A stretch of 64,000 nt of DNA from Enterococcus hermanniensis. GTDB taxonomy: Bacteria > Bacillota > Bacilli > Lactobacillales > Enterococcaceae. The position numbers were made by a program, and so were the translations under genes. This document shows positions 47,566 through 55,549 of the stretch, in pieces. The notes under the pieces are model-generated. The model saw only the letters and a list, made by a program, of their open reading frames with translations, was not told where the DNA came from and did no database searches. The stretch spans positions 124,001 through 188,000 of the forward strand of contig NZ_JXKQ01000002.1 of assembly GCF_001885945.1 (NCBI RefSeq), in the 5' to 3' direction. Positions within the stretch are counted from its first letter, which is position 1; the number at the start of each line of letters is the position of its first letter.

Positions 47566-48416
47566 TGAGTACTTCTCCCTCCTGGTAATAGACGACTGAT
47601 CCCAAATAACAAAACGCTGACGAGTAGACAAACACCAGACATCACGAGGTTTAATGCAAATGCTTGCGGTCTTGTTGCTAGATCTGCTTGTGTAAATAAA
47701 TCATATGCTGTCATCGCAACCGTCTCATAGCTAGGACTTCCTAATAAAAATGGCACTTCAAATGAAGCGAATGTAAAACAAAACAGAATAACAAATAGCG
47801 AACAAACCGTTTTTTGAATCAGCGGTAAGATAATTGTCGTTAAAATTCTTACGTGCGATGCTCCTAAGTTTTTGGCTACATCAATATAGCCAAATTGGAG
47901 CTGCTTTAAAATAGCTAAAGTCGTAATTGCTACATACGGTATTTCCTTATATAAAAAGACAAATAGTATTCCATAACCTTTAACATCATGAATTAGCAAC
48001 GGAAATTGGCCAATCTCCTTTATCCAACCTATTTGATAAAAAAAACGAGAAATAATACCCGTTTGGCTGAATAATTGTAAGGCTAACAATGCCACAATAA
48101 TGTGCGGCAATGAAATGGGAAGACTAATCACTTTGTGTAGAAAACTAGAATTCGTGTTCAGCAATAAAAAAGCCAGTCCTACTCCGAAGACCAATGACAA
48201 AAAAGTCGCGGTCAGTGCTAGATAGCAACTATAACCTAACGACTTTTGAAAGTAGGCGGTCGTTAAGACCTGCTTGAAATAATTAAATGTTACCTCACGC
48301 AATCCAATCAACGGATAGTACCCAAAACTTACTTGTAGTCCTTTGAACAGCGCTACACAAATTATAACGCCGTTCAATAATAAATAAGGAACTACCAACA
48401 GCTGTTTTTTATTCAT
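47562..48416 (-). CDS. ABC importer permease, first subunit
   Basis: This 284-residue permease has six predicted helices and an EAA loop near residue 180 (DVAKNLGASHVRILTTIILPLI, given here by position and pattern). It resembles the N-terminal half of E. coli YnjC, which is a fused double permease; here the halves are separate genes. It starts within the end of the binding-protein gene (8-bp overlap) and is coupled by ATGA to the second permease. Confidence 0.88.
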   Translation of the reverse strand: MNKKQLLVVPYLLLNGVIICVALFKGLQVSFGYYPLIGLREVTFNYFKQVLTTAYFQKSLGYSCYLALTATFLSLVFGVGLAFLLLNTNSSFLHKVISLPISLPHIIVALLALQLFSQTGIISRFFYQIGWIKEIGQFPLLIHDVKGYGILFVFLYKEIPYVAITTLAILKQLQFGYIDVAKNLGASHVRILTTIILPLIQKTVCSLFVILFCFTFASFEVPFLLGSPSYETVAMTAYDLFTQADLATRPQAFALNLVMSGVCLLVSVLLFGISRLLPGGRSTQ

Positions 48417-49656
48417 TTAACACATGTTCTTTCCACAAAGCTTCAATGACTGGAATTTTTTCTGCTTGCACTTCGGGTATTTGCTTTTCTTGCATTTCTT
48501 CTAATGAAAGTACCCCCTGATTTTTGTACAAATCCGTCAGTTTCTGATTAGTCGTATCAGAAAGTTTTTCAGAATCAAACGGTGGGATACTATACCCATA
48601 TTTTGCTTCCGCTTTTTTAAGTTGTGCTGATTCACTAGTCATCTCATTTACTAATAACAATGCTCCTGCTTTTACTTTCGACGTATCGGCAATTGCTAAA
48701 TAACTCTGATTTGCGATTGTACCTTTATCAAATAAGAATGATTCGGTTGTGTCGTTGAATTCATTATCGCTACGTTTTTCAGCTACATGCATTTGAGCAT
48801 AGCTGTAACTCATATCAATTTGACCCGCAGCAAACATTTGATCTAACTCTGCAGTCGTCGTTGGATAGGTTTTTCCTGCTTGCCATAAATAAGGTTTGAT
48901 TTCATTAAGATAATCTAATCCTGGTTTGATTACTTTATATAATTCTTCTTTGTCTGCCGAAGCTTTTTCTACCTTATCATAGCCAACGATATCACAAATA
49001 ATATTACGAACAAATGCACTACCAGTAAATTCTGGTGGCGCCGTATAAGTGATTTTGCCTGGGTTAGCTTTAGCATAGGCTAATAATGTTTTTGTATCTG
49101 TTGGAAAATCTGCTTTGAATCGTTCTTTATTTCCTGCAAAAACAAGTTGAGCACTGCCATAAGGGACCTCGTAACCATCGATTTTTACCCCAAAATCATA
49201 GTTAGAATTATGCCCATCCACGTCCATTAGTTTTTCAAAACTTTCTACCTTACTTGTAATTGGTCCGTATAACAAATTGGCTTGTTTAGCGGTATAAAAA
49301 TTTTCGCCGTTAATCCAGATAACATCAATATCTCCATTTTTAGCACCCGCTTCTTTTTCAGTCGTTAGTTTATTTAAGATTTGATCAATATCCATTGGGA
49401 CACGTTTTACGCTAATATCATATTTTTCTTTCATCGCTGGAGCAACCACTTCGTCCACCCACGCGTTGGCTTTTTCGTCTCCACCATAGCCATAAAAGGT
49501 AACTGTTTGTCCTTTTCCTTCTTTCTCAGCTTGAGCAAAAGTACTAATAGAATCTGTCGTTTTTGTTTCTTTAGACTTTGTAGTTTTGCATGCTGCTAAA
49601 GAAAGGAATAAACCAATTGCTAAAATACTAACTATAATTTTTTTTAACTTTTTCAA
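48409..49656 (-). CDS. ABC importer substrate-binding lipoprotein (YnjB-like)
   Basis: This 415-residue binding protein has a lipoprotein signal peptide with lipobox SLAAC (Cys23). Following VTFYGYGGDEKANAWVDE it has the two-domain fold of the YnjB/thiamine/iron group. PYGSAQLVFAGNKERF and APPEFTGSAFVRNI mark the hinge. Residues WINGENFYTAKQ agree with YnjB-type proteins, whose ligand has not been established to my knowledge. It lies 10 bp after the HdrB-like Fe-S gene, so transport and redox genes share one transcript. Confidence 0.88.
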   Translation of the reverse strand: MKKLKKIIVSILAIGLFLSLAACKTTKSKETKTTDSISTFAQAEKEGKGQTVTFYGYGGDEKANAWVDEVVAPAMKEKYDISVKRVPMDIDQILNKLTTEKEAGAKNGDIDVIWINGENFYTAKQANLLYGPITSKVESFEKLMDVDGHNSNYDFGVKIDGYEVPYGSAQLVFAGNKERFKADFPTDTKTLLAYAKANPGKITYTAPPEFTGSAFVRNIICDIVGYDKVEKASADKEELYKVIKPGLDYLNEIKPYLWQAGKTYPTTTAELDQMFAAGQIDMSYSYAQMHVAEKRSDNEFNDTTESFLFDKGTIANQSYLAIADTSKVKAGALLLVNEMTSESAQLKKAEAKYGYSIPPFDSEKLSDTTNQKLTDLYKNQGVLSLEEMQEKQIPEVQAEKIPVIEALWKEHVLNE

Positions 49657-49666
49657 TTTTTTACAC

Positions 49667-50422
49667 CTAGCTCCTAGTTACGATTTTTTTGGATTGATAT
49701 CGATTTCCCCATGCCTTAAGAGGATTTGCTAGCGGATGAGGGGCACTTTGATCTTGCTCATAAACAACTGGGCCAAAAATCAAATCTAACAAATGCCACG
49801 CTTGACCTCCTCCAAGTATCATTGCTGAAGTGCAACTCGCACAATAAGTAACGATATGACTTGTGCCAAAATCGGCTACTCGTTTTTTTGAAAATTCTTT
49901 TGCTAAAGTCGGATTTGCTACGCCACACATTCCACCCATTCCGCAACACAAAGTGTTTTTTCCGCTTAATCGATTCTTGGCTACCTGATAGCCCAATTGT
50001 TCGAGAATAGAACGAACTGCTTGATGGATTTCTGTTACCTCTTTTGTCGGGCAAGAATCTTGAACAGAAAAAACAACATCGCTGTCTGCAGCCTTGCCTA
50101 TTACTTCTTTAGGCAAACCACATTCTACCATTTTTACCCATAAAGAAACTGTCGGAAATTGGTCTTGGATCGTCATTGTTTTAATACAACCTTGACAAGC
50201 CACAATCAATTCATCAATTCCAGCTTGTTTGACTTGCTTGGTCAACTGACTAAAACGTTGTTGAAACAAGTCTTCTTGTCCAATCATTCTAGTTGGCTTC
50301 CCACAACAGCCTTGGATTACTGCCAAATTTGGGTAGCATGTCTTTAGATAATCAATACTATTTTTGACTTTTCCTGGACTGCTTGAACTAAGTGCACAGC
50401 CTGCCATAAATCCATACTTCAT
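49667..50422 (-). CDS. HdrB-like (CCG-domain) Fe-S oxidoreductase subunit
   Basis: This 251-residue protein has two cysteine-rich CCG modules: GCALSSSS plus VIQGCCGKP with CQGC, and LCCGMGGMCG plus TYCASC. Such domains in heterodisulfide reductase HdrB, GlpC and LutA bind unusual [4Fe-4S] clusters that act on disulfides or persulfides. The ATG at 50422 is chosen because it begins MKYGFMAGCAL after GGGGAGAG; the frame extends seven codons upstream. It starts 1 bp after the ferredoxin-like gene stops. Together the two resemble a soluble HdrBC pair. Confidence 0.87.
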   Translation of the reverse strand: MKYGFMAGCALSSSSPGKVKNSIDYLKTCYPNLAVIQGCCGKPTRMIGQEDLFQQRFSQLTKQVKQAGIDELIVACQGCIKTMTIQDQFPTVSLWVKMVECGLPKEVIGKAADSDVVFSVQDSCPTKEVTEIHQAVRSILEQLGYQVAKNRLSGKNTLCCGMGGMCGVANPTLAKEFSKKRVADFGTSHIVTYCASCTSAMILGGGQAWHLLDLIFGPVVYEQDQSAPHPLANPLKAWGNRYQSKKIVTRS

Positions 50423-50423
50423 C

Positions 50424-50786
50424 CTATTTTCTCTCCCCATCATTCACTGCAGTAAACAATTTGCTCGTTGAAAGTTTTTGATGCAATTCCACACTTTTTA
50501 ATTGTTTCAAAGGAAGACCATCTTTTATCAGGTCTCGACGAATCGATAAAAAAGCAGCGCCTAATTCTAATTGCAGCGGACATACAACAGTACATCGACC
50601 ACATAACATACACGAATAGGGAACGATTGGTTCCAATCCTTCTTCTGATAAGAAACGTTGAAACAACTCTTTAGGATCATCGCAATAGTGTTGTAAAAAG
50701 AGACAATCCTTCATACAACGTTTACAGCTAGTACACGTTTCGGCAATCATTTCAGCCAATTTGAGCGTCTCATGCGAGTAATCCAT
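50424..50786 (-). CDS. HdrC-like 2x[4Fe-4S] ferredoxin-type protein
   Basis: This 120-residue protein has two cluster motifs: CTSCKRCMKDC at residues 18-28 and CMLCGRCTVVCP at 59-70. The arrangement and the helical tail resemble HdrC/GlpC N-terminal domains, which pass electrons to an HdrB-like partner such as the next gene product. It starts 3 bp after a small membrane protein gene. It has no membrane segment itself; the four-helix neighbour may be its anchor. Confidence 0.87.
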   Translation of the reverse strand: MDYSHETLKLAEMIAETCTSCKRCMKDCLFLQHYCDDPKELFQRFLSEEGLEPIVPYSCMLCGRCTVVCPLQLELGAAFLSIRRDLIKDGLPLKQLKSVELHQKLSTSKLFTAVNDGERK

Positions 50787-50789
50787 GTT

Positions 50790-51158
50790 TTAACTCCTTT
50801 TTGTTGCTATGATTATTTGTATAAGAGCAATCAGGCAAAGTATTCCACAAACTAAATAATAAATAGGCATTGTTTGTAATTTAAATAAGAATAGCCATCC
50901 TAGAAAAAAAAGACTAAAGAATAATAGTAGGATTCTTTCTAGATTCACTTTTTTTATTATTAGTAAAAGTGCTAGCACAAGAAACACAAGCGGTAGCAAA
51001 TTAACTTTGCTACCGATCATGCTGTTTTCAAATTTTTGTGAATAAAAAGAAACATTTCGCATAAAGCCTAAATGATTCGCATAAAGCTCTCGAACTAGAT
51101 AAATACCGTAGAGCAACCCGATTTGAAGTAAGTGCAAGATAATGCGTAAAATTTTCAT
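50790..51158 (-). CDS. Four-helix membrane protein in the rhodanese/Fe-S operon
   Basis: This 122-residue protein has four predicted membrane helices (about residues 5-24, 52-68, 74-91 and 97-116) and one longer outer loop after the first helix. No heme-binding histidine pair or cysteine motif stands out apart from a lone Cys in the last helix. I do not recognise the family. Its ATG overlaps the rhodanese stop (TAATG). It may anchor the Fe-S pair or the sulfurtransferase at the membrane, which is inference from position. Confidence 0.72.
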   Translation of the reverse strand: MKILRIILHLLQIGLLYGIYLVRELYANHLGFMRNVSFYSQKFENSMIGSKVNLLPLVFLVLALLLIIKKVNLERILLLFFSLFFLGWLFLFKLQTMPIYYLVCGILCLIALIQIIIATKRS

Positions 51159-52189
51159 TAGTTCAAAATTTCGACTTTGTCTTTATCTCTAGGATCCCCG
51201 ATTTGAACAGGATATTTAGCTGGATCTTTTTGGTGAGCCTTATCCCAGTCGTACCAGCCACCGTCAAACAGACGGACATCTTTCCATCCTTCTTGTTTAG
51301 TAATAAAGAAGGCCGTTGCCGCTCTCCAACCAGTTCCACAATAAAAAGCAACTTCTTTATCTGGTGTAATGCCCCATTTCTCCCAAGCTGCAAAAATCTT
51401 TGTTGGGTCTTTGACTGTACCATCAGTATTCATCAATTGAGCTACATCAGCACTTGTTTTACTAGATTTAGCATAAACTGCCCCTTCAGGTTCACCTGCA
51501 TTTTCAATATAGTCATAGCCACTAGTTTTACCTGTAAATTCTTTCCATGAACGAATACTTGCAAGTACTAAATCAGGATTTTTTTCTTTTGCTGCTAATA
51601 AATCAGCTGAAGTTGAAATCAAACTTTCTGGTCTACCGGGAACAGCTGCGCCAAAATCTTTTGCTGTCGTTCCTTTTTCAGTTCCTTTTTCAACTTTATA
51701 ATCTGCTTTTTCCCAAGCAGCAAATCCGCCATCTAAAATTTTCACTTGATTAACGCCTAACCAATAAGCTACAAAAGCCACCCGTGAAGCGGCATTGATA
51801 TCATTTGAATAAATGACAACCGGCGTTGTTTTGGTAACGCCACGTTTTAGGAAAACCTCTTTACATGTTTCTGCATCCAAAATATTCCAGTTATTTTCTT
51901 CACTTTCAATTTCCATCGTATCAACATGTAAAGCTCCAGGAATGTGTGCTTTTTTGTAATCTTTTCCTTCGCCATAAGAAGCTTCGATCACAACAGTTTT
52001 GTCATCATCTTTCATTTGTTTTTTCAGCCACTTTGCATCCACAAAAAAATCATCTGACTTAATATCTTTGCTATCAACCAAGCGTTGAATTTTACTCGTT
52101 TTTTTAGCTGCGTGTACCTCATTTGTTTTGGTACCTACAATTAAAATGGTCAATAATAAACAACTTACTACCGCTACAATTTTCTTCAT
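51158..52189 (-). CDS. Exported two-domain rhodanese (YnjE-like sulfurtransferase)
   Basis: This 343-residue sulfurtransferase has a Sec signal peptide (MKKIVAVVSCLLLTILIVG, cleavage near EVHAA). An inactive-type rhodanese domain (about 45-180) is followed by a catalytic one (about 195-335), with the active-site loop CGTGWR in AFYCGTGWRAATAF near residue 288. This loop resembles E. coli YnjE and mercaptopyruvate sulfurtransferases. The ATG at 52189 follows GGGAGTG; the longer frame has no support. It is the first gene of the operon, after a long structured leader. Confidence 0.9.
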   Translation of the reverse strand: MKKIVAVVSCLLLTILIVGTKTNEVHAAKKTSKIQRLVDSKDIKSDDFFVDAKWLKKQMKDDDKTVVIEASYGEGKDYKKAHIPGALHVDTMEIESEENNWNILDAETCKEVFLKRGVTKTTPVVIYSNDINAASRVAFVAYWLGVNQVKILDGGFAAWEKADYKVEKGTEKGTTAKDFGAAVPGRPESLISTSADLLAAKEKNPDLVLASIRSWKEFTGKTSGYDYIENAGEPEGAVYAKSSKTSADVAQLMNTDGTVKDPTKIFAAWEKWGITPDKEVAFYCGTGWRAATAFFITKQEGWKDVRLFDGGWYDWDKAHQKDPAKYPVQIGDPRDKDKVEILN

Positions 52190-52263
52190 TTTTACACTCC
52201 CACTTAAGTTTATATTTTCACTTGAAACGGTTTCTTTAGTGATAAAAACGACTTTTAGATACA

Positions 52264-52293
52264 ACAAAAAAACATACCAAATAAGAGTATGTT
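52264..52293 (-). terminator. Intrinsic terminator within the operon leader (attenuator)
   Basis: The 7-bp stem AACATAC / GTATGTT with 9-nt loop and seven T on the minus strand lies between the operon promoter and its first gene. Confidence 0.7.
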
Positions 52294-52482
52294 CCTCAAA
52301 AAAATGTCAATTTATTAAATGTCCGCACATTTTTCACGTCACAAATAAAGGACTTGGAGGAATGTTAAATTGTCTCACCTGCTTAGAAACTCTAAGTAAA
52401 AATGGGTTTCACAGTCATTTTTGATCAGTTTTATACACGTGAGCACCTCCTACATCTTTATTTGAAACCGAGTTCTTTTCTT
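52264..52482 (-). ncRNA. Candidate structured leader RNA of unknown class with terminator
   Basis: The minus-strand leader can form several nested helices: GGAGG (52446-52450) with CCUCC (52356-52360); CUCAC (52439-52443) with GUGAG (52374-52378); a 7-bp hairpin (52416-52422 with 52398-52404); a hairpin with a 3-nt loop (52391-52396 with 52382-52387); and a tetraloop hairpin (52327-52332 with 52317-52322). An intrinsic terminator (52287-52293 with 52271-52277 and U-run) ends it, 75 nt before the rhodanese start codon. I cannot match it to a known riboswitch. Pairings were found by eye. Confidence 0.5.
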
Positions 52483-52487
52483 TACCG

Positions 52488-52516
52488 AGTATAACGAAAC
52501 CTATTTAGATTATCAA
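52488..52516 (-). promoter_or_regulatory. Promoter of the 13-gene operon (TTGATA-17-TATACT)
   Basis: On the minus strand TTGATA (52511-52516) and TATACT (52488-52493) are exactly 17 bp apart, 300 bp upstream of the rhodanese start codon. Confidence 0.7.
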
Positions 52517-52567
52517 GCACATTTTAAGTTTAAAAAAACAAAAATTCTTTTTGTGAATAAAATTCAA

Positions 52568-52585
52568 TTATCAAGTTTTTGATAA
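52568..52585. promoter_or_regulatory. Palindrome between the operon and the Crp/Fnr gene
   Basis: TTATCAA-GTTT-TTGATAA is a perfect 7-bp inverted repeat with a 4-nt spacer. Its left octamer TTATCAAG recurs at 52510-52517 over the operon -35 box. It is a candidate Crp/Fnr-type operator. The rest of the region up to 52898 is AT-rich; it holds a TATAAT at about 52757 and nothing else I can name. Confidence 0.45.
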
Positions 52586-52898
52586 AATTTAACGTAATCT
52601 GGTATGCCAAAAATAACTACTAATTTTGTCTCTTTTTATTCAAAAAAAGACAAATGCCAAGCAGTTCTTTTGAGCATTTGTCAACTTCAATATTATTCTT
52701 TTTAAATTCCACTTTGTAATCTGTTCAATTTTCTACCATCATCTGGCTTTAAAGTCTTTATAATCGTAAGGTTTAGATGGTTAGACTTCTATAATTTCAT
52801 ACTTTAAAATAGTTTTATACAAAGGTTCAGCTGGTGACTACCTGTTCAAAGAATAGTAAACTATATTTAAATAGAAGAAATAATTTAAGGAGCCTGAT

Positions 52899-53555
52899 AT
52901 GTTTGAAAAACTAGAACCTCATCATCTTGAACTATTAGATCATTATGGCCTGTTAGATCACCAAACAAATTGTCGGATTTGCTTTTTTAATTCAGGTGAT
53001 ACAGTATTTGCTCAAGGTACGATTTATAAATATATTATGATAGTTGTCTCAGGCAAAGCAAAAGTTTGCACACAAGCCCCGAATGGAAAAGATCTGGTTT
53101 TAACTTACTATTTATCAAACGGCTTGATTGGAAATGTCGAATTGATGTCGAATACCAATCATGCAATTGCATCTGTTATTGCTTTGTCATCCTTTGAATG
53201 TATTATGGTTCCCTTCGAAAACAATCAAGATTCAATGTTCAGCAATCTTACGTTCATTACCCAGCTGGCTAAAGATTTATCGGAAAACTTGATCAGCAGT
53301 GCCCATAGCTATTCTTCAAATGCTCTTTACTCAGGAGAAGAACGGCTATGTTCTTATATTATTCATGGAGCCTATAAAAATTATTTCTTTGATAATCTTA
53401 CCGATGTTGCTGCTACGATCGGTGTAAGTTACCGCCATCTATTCCGATTACTGAATCGTCTTTGCGATGAAGGTATCTTAGCCAGAGATCATAAAGGGTT
53501 TAAAATCATCGATCGCAAACAATTGATGCGGCATTCTTCAGAAGCTGAAAAATAA
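52899..53555 (+). CDS. Crp/Fnr-family transcriptional regulator (YeiL-like)
   Basis: This 218-residue protein has an N-terminal cyclic-nucleotide-binding-like beta-barrel (about residues 15-125) and a C-terminal winged helix with recognition segment VAATIGVSYRHLFRLLNRL near 170-188. NCRICFF at 24-30 gives two cysteines, and a further Cys lies near 105; these could hold a redox cluster or disulfide, as suggested for E. coli YeiL. The ATG follows AAGGAG. Its position, divergent from the 13-gene operon, makes it the likely local regulator. It ends at a bidirectional terminator. Confidence 0.88.
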   Translation: MFEKLEPHHLELLDHYGLLDHQTNCRICFFNSGDTVFAQGTIYKYIMIVVSGKAKVCTQAPNGKDLVLTYYLSNGLIGNVELMSNTNHAIASVIALSSFECIMVPFENNQDSMFSNLTFITQLAKDLSENLISSAHSYSSNALYSGEERLCSYIIHGAYKNYFFDNLTDVAATIGVSYRHLFRLLNRLCDEGILARDHKGFKIIDRKQLMRHSSEAEK

Positions 53556-53588
53556 AAACGCTGTCCAACTACCGGACAAGCGTTTTTT
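53554..53588. terminator. Bidirectional terminator
   Basis: The stem AAAAACGC-TGTCC / GGACA-GCGTTTTT has one bulged A and lies between the regulator and a small convergent gene. Confidence 0.88.
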
Positions 53589-53766
53589 AGTGTTGAGCTA
53601 ATAATAATCGCTCTTTTTCAATTGCATGACGCAAAATTTCTTCTTTTCGTTGTTCTTCGTACTCATTAATTCGTTCCCAATAAACCAAATCTGCTTCTTG
53701 CAGTTTTTTATGTCGAATCGCAATTAGAGTCACTACCATCAGAACCATCAAAATAAAAATGATCAT
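53587..53766 (-). CDS. Small single-helix membrane protein (59 aa)
   Basis: One membrane helix at residues 2-20 is followed by a charged helix of about 38 residues rich in Glu, Arg and Lys (YWERINEYEEQRKEEIL), likely a coiled coil in the cytoplasm. The ATG at 53766 lies 8 nt after GGGAGG; the longer frame starts without a site. No family recognised. It ends in the terminator shared with the Crp/Fnr gene, and its upstream region separates it from msrA. Confidence 0.65.
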   Translation of the reverse strand: MIIFILMVLMVVTLIAIRHKKLQEADLVYWERINEYEEQRKEEILRHAIEKERLLLAQH

Positions 53767-53869
53767 CTTAAGCACCTCCCAATTGCATTCTAGCAACTTA
53801 GGAGAAAAATCAGTAGGACATATGTCCTACTTTTGAAACAATAATGAAATTTTCTTTGATCATTTCTTT

Positions 53870-54379
53870 TTATTCCCAAAATTCTTTGATGAATTTTTTT
53901 CTGCGTTCAGCATTTTTAGTATAATTCTCAGGATTTCGTTGATAATATTCTTGATGCTCGTCTTCTGCTGGATAAAAAGTCGTAGCTGGTTCGATATGTG
54001 TAACAATTTTTTCAGTAAAACGGCCACTATTTTGCAATGCTTCACGACTTGCTTCCGCAATTTCTTTTTGTGTTTCATCAAAGAAATAAATCACTGGTCG
54101 ATAGCTACTGCCCCGATCTTCAAACTGACCGAATGCATCTGTTGGATCGGTTTGCTGCCAATAAATTTCGACCAATTCATCATATGAAATCACTGATGGA
54201 TCATAAATGATTTCCACGGCTTCTGTATGTCCCGTTGATCCACTTTTTACTTCTAAATAAGTCGGGTTTTCTACCTCTCCTCCTGTATATCCCGAAATCA
54301 CTGATTCAATTCCTGGTAAACTATCAAAAGGTTTGACCATACACCAAAAACAGCCACCTGCAAATACTGCTCTTTCCAT
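53870..54379 (-). CDS. msrA: Peptide methionine sulfoxide reductase A
   Basis: This 169-residue enzyme reduces the S-diastereomer of methionine sulfoxide, free or in proteins. The catalytic GGCFWC motif is at residues 8-13 (nucleophile Cys10), and Cys13 adds a second cysteine. [13 protein letters not shown] and YYQRNP motifs follow. The gene starts 32 bp after the metQ stop with no terminator between them, so both probably belong to one transcript governed by the methionine T-box. No msrB is adjacent. Confidence 0.95.
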   Translation of the reverse strand: MERAVFAGGCFWCMVKPFDSLPGIESVISGYTGGEVENPTYLEVKSGSTGHTEAVEIIYDPSVISYDELVEIYWQQTDPTDAFGQFEDRGSSYRPVIYFFDETQKEIAEASREALQNSGRFTEKIVTHIEPATTFYPAEDEHQEYYQRNPENYTKNAERRKKFIKEFWE

Positions 54380-54411
54380 TAAAAATCACTCTTTCTTATA
54401 TAATTTTTTTC

Positions 54412-55230
54412 TTATTTATCCACTGGTACTACTGAACCGCCCCATTTTTTCTCAATCCATTTTTGAACTGCTGGTTCGTGTAGCACTTCGACAATTTTTT
54501 TTATATCTTTATTATTTTTATCACTTGTTTTTGTGGCTACGATATTAACATAAGGTGAATCATCCGATTCGATCATCAATGAGTCTTTGACCGGATTTAG
54601 ACCTTTTTCATAGGCAAAGTTAGAATTGATAGCTACCAAATCCCCTTCGTTATTTTCATAAGCTGATGTTAACAAAGTTGGATCCACGCTGTGATCAAAA
54701 ACTAAATGTTTAGGATTTTCAGTAATATCATCAAATGTTGCTTTATCAATTTGAACACCCTCTTTAATTTTGATCAAGTTATTTTTTTCAAAGATGTTTA
54801 GGATTCGACCCCATTCAGAAGGTACATTTGACACGATAACTTTTGCTCCAGCTGGTATATCACTGACTTTTTTAATTTTGTGTGAATAAATACCCATGGG
54901 TTCTAAATGAATCGCTCCAACATTTGCAAAGTCGTAATTATTTTCTTTTTTCTGTAAATTAAAGTACGGAACGGTTGAAAAATAATTCGCATCGATATCG
55001 CCATTTTCTAGTGCCTTATTAGGTAATACATAGTCATCGAATTTAACGATTTCAAGATCGATCCCTTTCTTTTTCAATTCTGGCTTGATGTGTTCCAAAA
55101 TTGCTGCATGAGGCGTCGGTGACGCACCAATCTTTATTTTATCATTTTTTGTTGCTGCCGAGTTTGTTCCGCAAGCCGCAAACAATGCTAGACAACTCAC
55201 TAATACCAATAAAAAACCAATTTTTTTCAT
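54412..55230 (-). CDS. metQ: MetQ/NlpA-family methionine-binding lipoprotein
   Basis: This 272-residue substrate-binding protein has a lipoprotein signal peptide and lipobox LFAAC (Cys20). The family features KIGASPTPHAAILEHIKPELKK (positions 31-52) and YFSTVPYFNLQ identify the NlpA/MetQ group, which bind methionine and sometimes its sulfoxide or derivatives. No MetN or MetI gene is adjacent, so it must use a transporter encoded elsewhere. The ATG at 55230 follows AGGAGTG. A T-box leader with a Met codon precedes it and msrA follows. Confidence 0.92.
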   Translation of the reverse strand: MKKIGFLLVLVSCLALFAACGTNSAATKNDKIKIGASPTPHAAILEHIKPELKKKGIDLEIVKFDDYVLPNKALENGDIDANYFSTVPYFNLQKKENNYDFANVGAIHLEPMGIYSHKIKKVSDIPAGAKVIVSNVPSEWGRILNIFEKNNLIKIKEGVQIDKATFDDITENPKHLVFDHSVDPTLLTSAYENNEGDLVAINSNFAYEKGLNPVKDSLMIESDDSPYVNIVATKTSDKNNKDIKKIVEVLHEPAVQKWIEKKWGGSVVPVDK

Positions 55231-55261
55231 TTTGAACACTCCTAGATTAGTTTGATAAATA

Positions 55262-55530
55262 AAAAAAATATCCATCCCTTTACCTATCAGTCATCTGATA
55301 GATAAAGGGACGAATATTTTCGCGTTACCACCCTTATTCGCATTGTTCTTCCAAACAATACCTCACCGGTACAAATTATACCCGGCGATATAACGGTCGC
55401 TTCCCGTTTAGTTTGCGTGAACAAAACCAAATACTCAGAGTTCATCTTCATTGATTTTCCTCGATCCCTCTTTTCACCTACCAAGGGTCTCTTTAATCGT
55501 CTCGTGATCAATTACTCTTCTCTTCAATGT
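55262..55530 (-). promoter_or_regulatory. Methionine T-box leader of metQ-msrA
   Basis: On the minus strand the T-box AGGGTGGTAACGCG (55321-55334) is followed by a long terminator hairpin (arms of CCCTTTA and CTATCAG, 55274-55309) and a T-run. In the Stem I region an ATG in GAAGATGAACTC (near 55445) is the likely specifier codon for tRNA-Met. Confidence 0.92.
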
Positions 55531-55549
55531 TTCATTATTAATTTAGGTT

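Noticed and set aside
52128-52424. Open frame of 98 codons on the plus strand
   Set aside because: It has no ribosome binding site, runs through the operon leader and rhodanese signal region, and its product is low-complexity.
52420-52450. Seven-codon leader peptide (GTG start after AGGAGG, ending TGA)
   Set aside because: The AGGAGG also pairs perfectly with CCUCC in the leader structure, and so short a frame cannot be supported without translation data. I keep it only as an alternative for the leader.
52264-52482. TPP or SAM riboswitch upstream of the rhodanese
   Set aside because: A GGUGCUC segment looked like the start of a TPP element, but CUGAGA, the second conserved helix and the GCGUAGGGA part are missing. 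The SAM-I core is absent as well.
55287-55511. Open frame of 74 codons on the minus strand
   Set aside because: It is inside the methionine T-box leader, whose conserved motifs explain the sequence.
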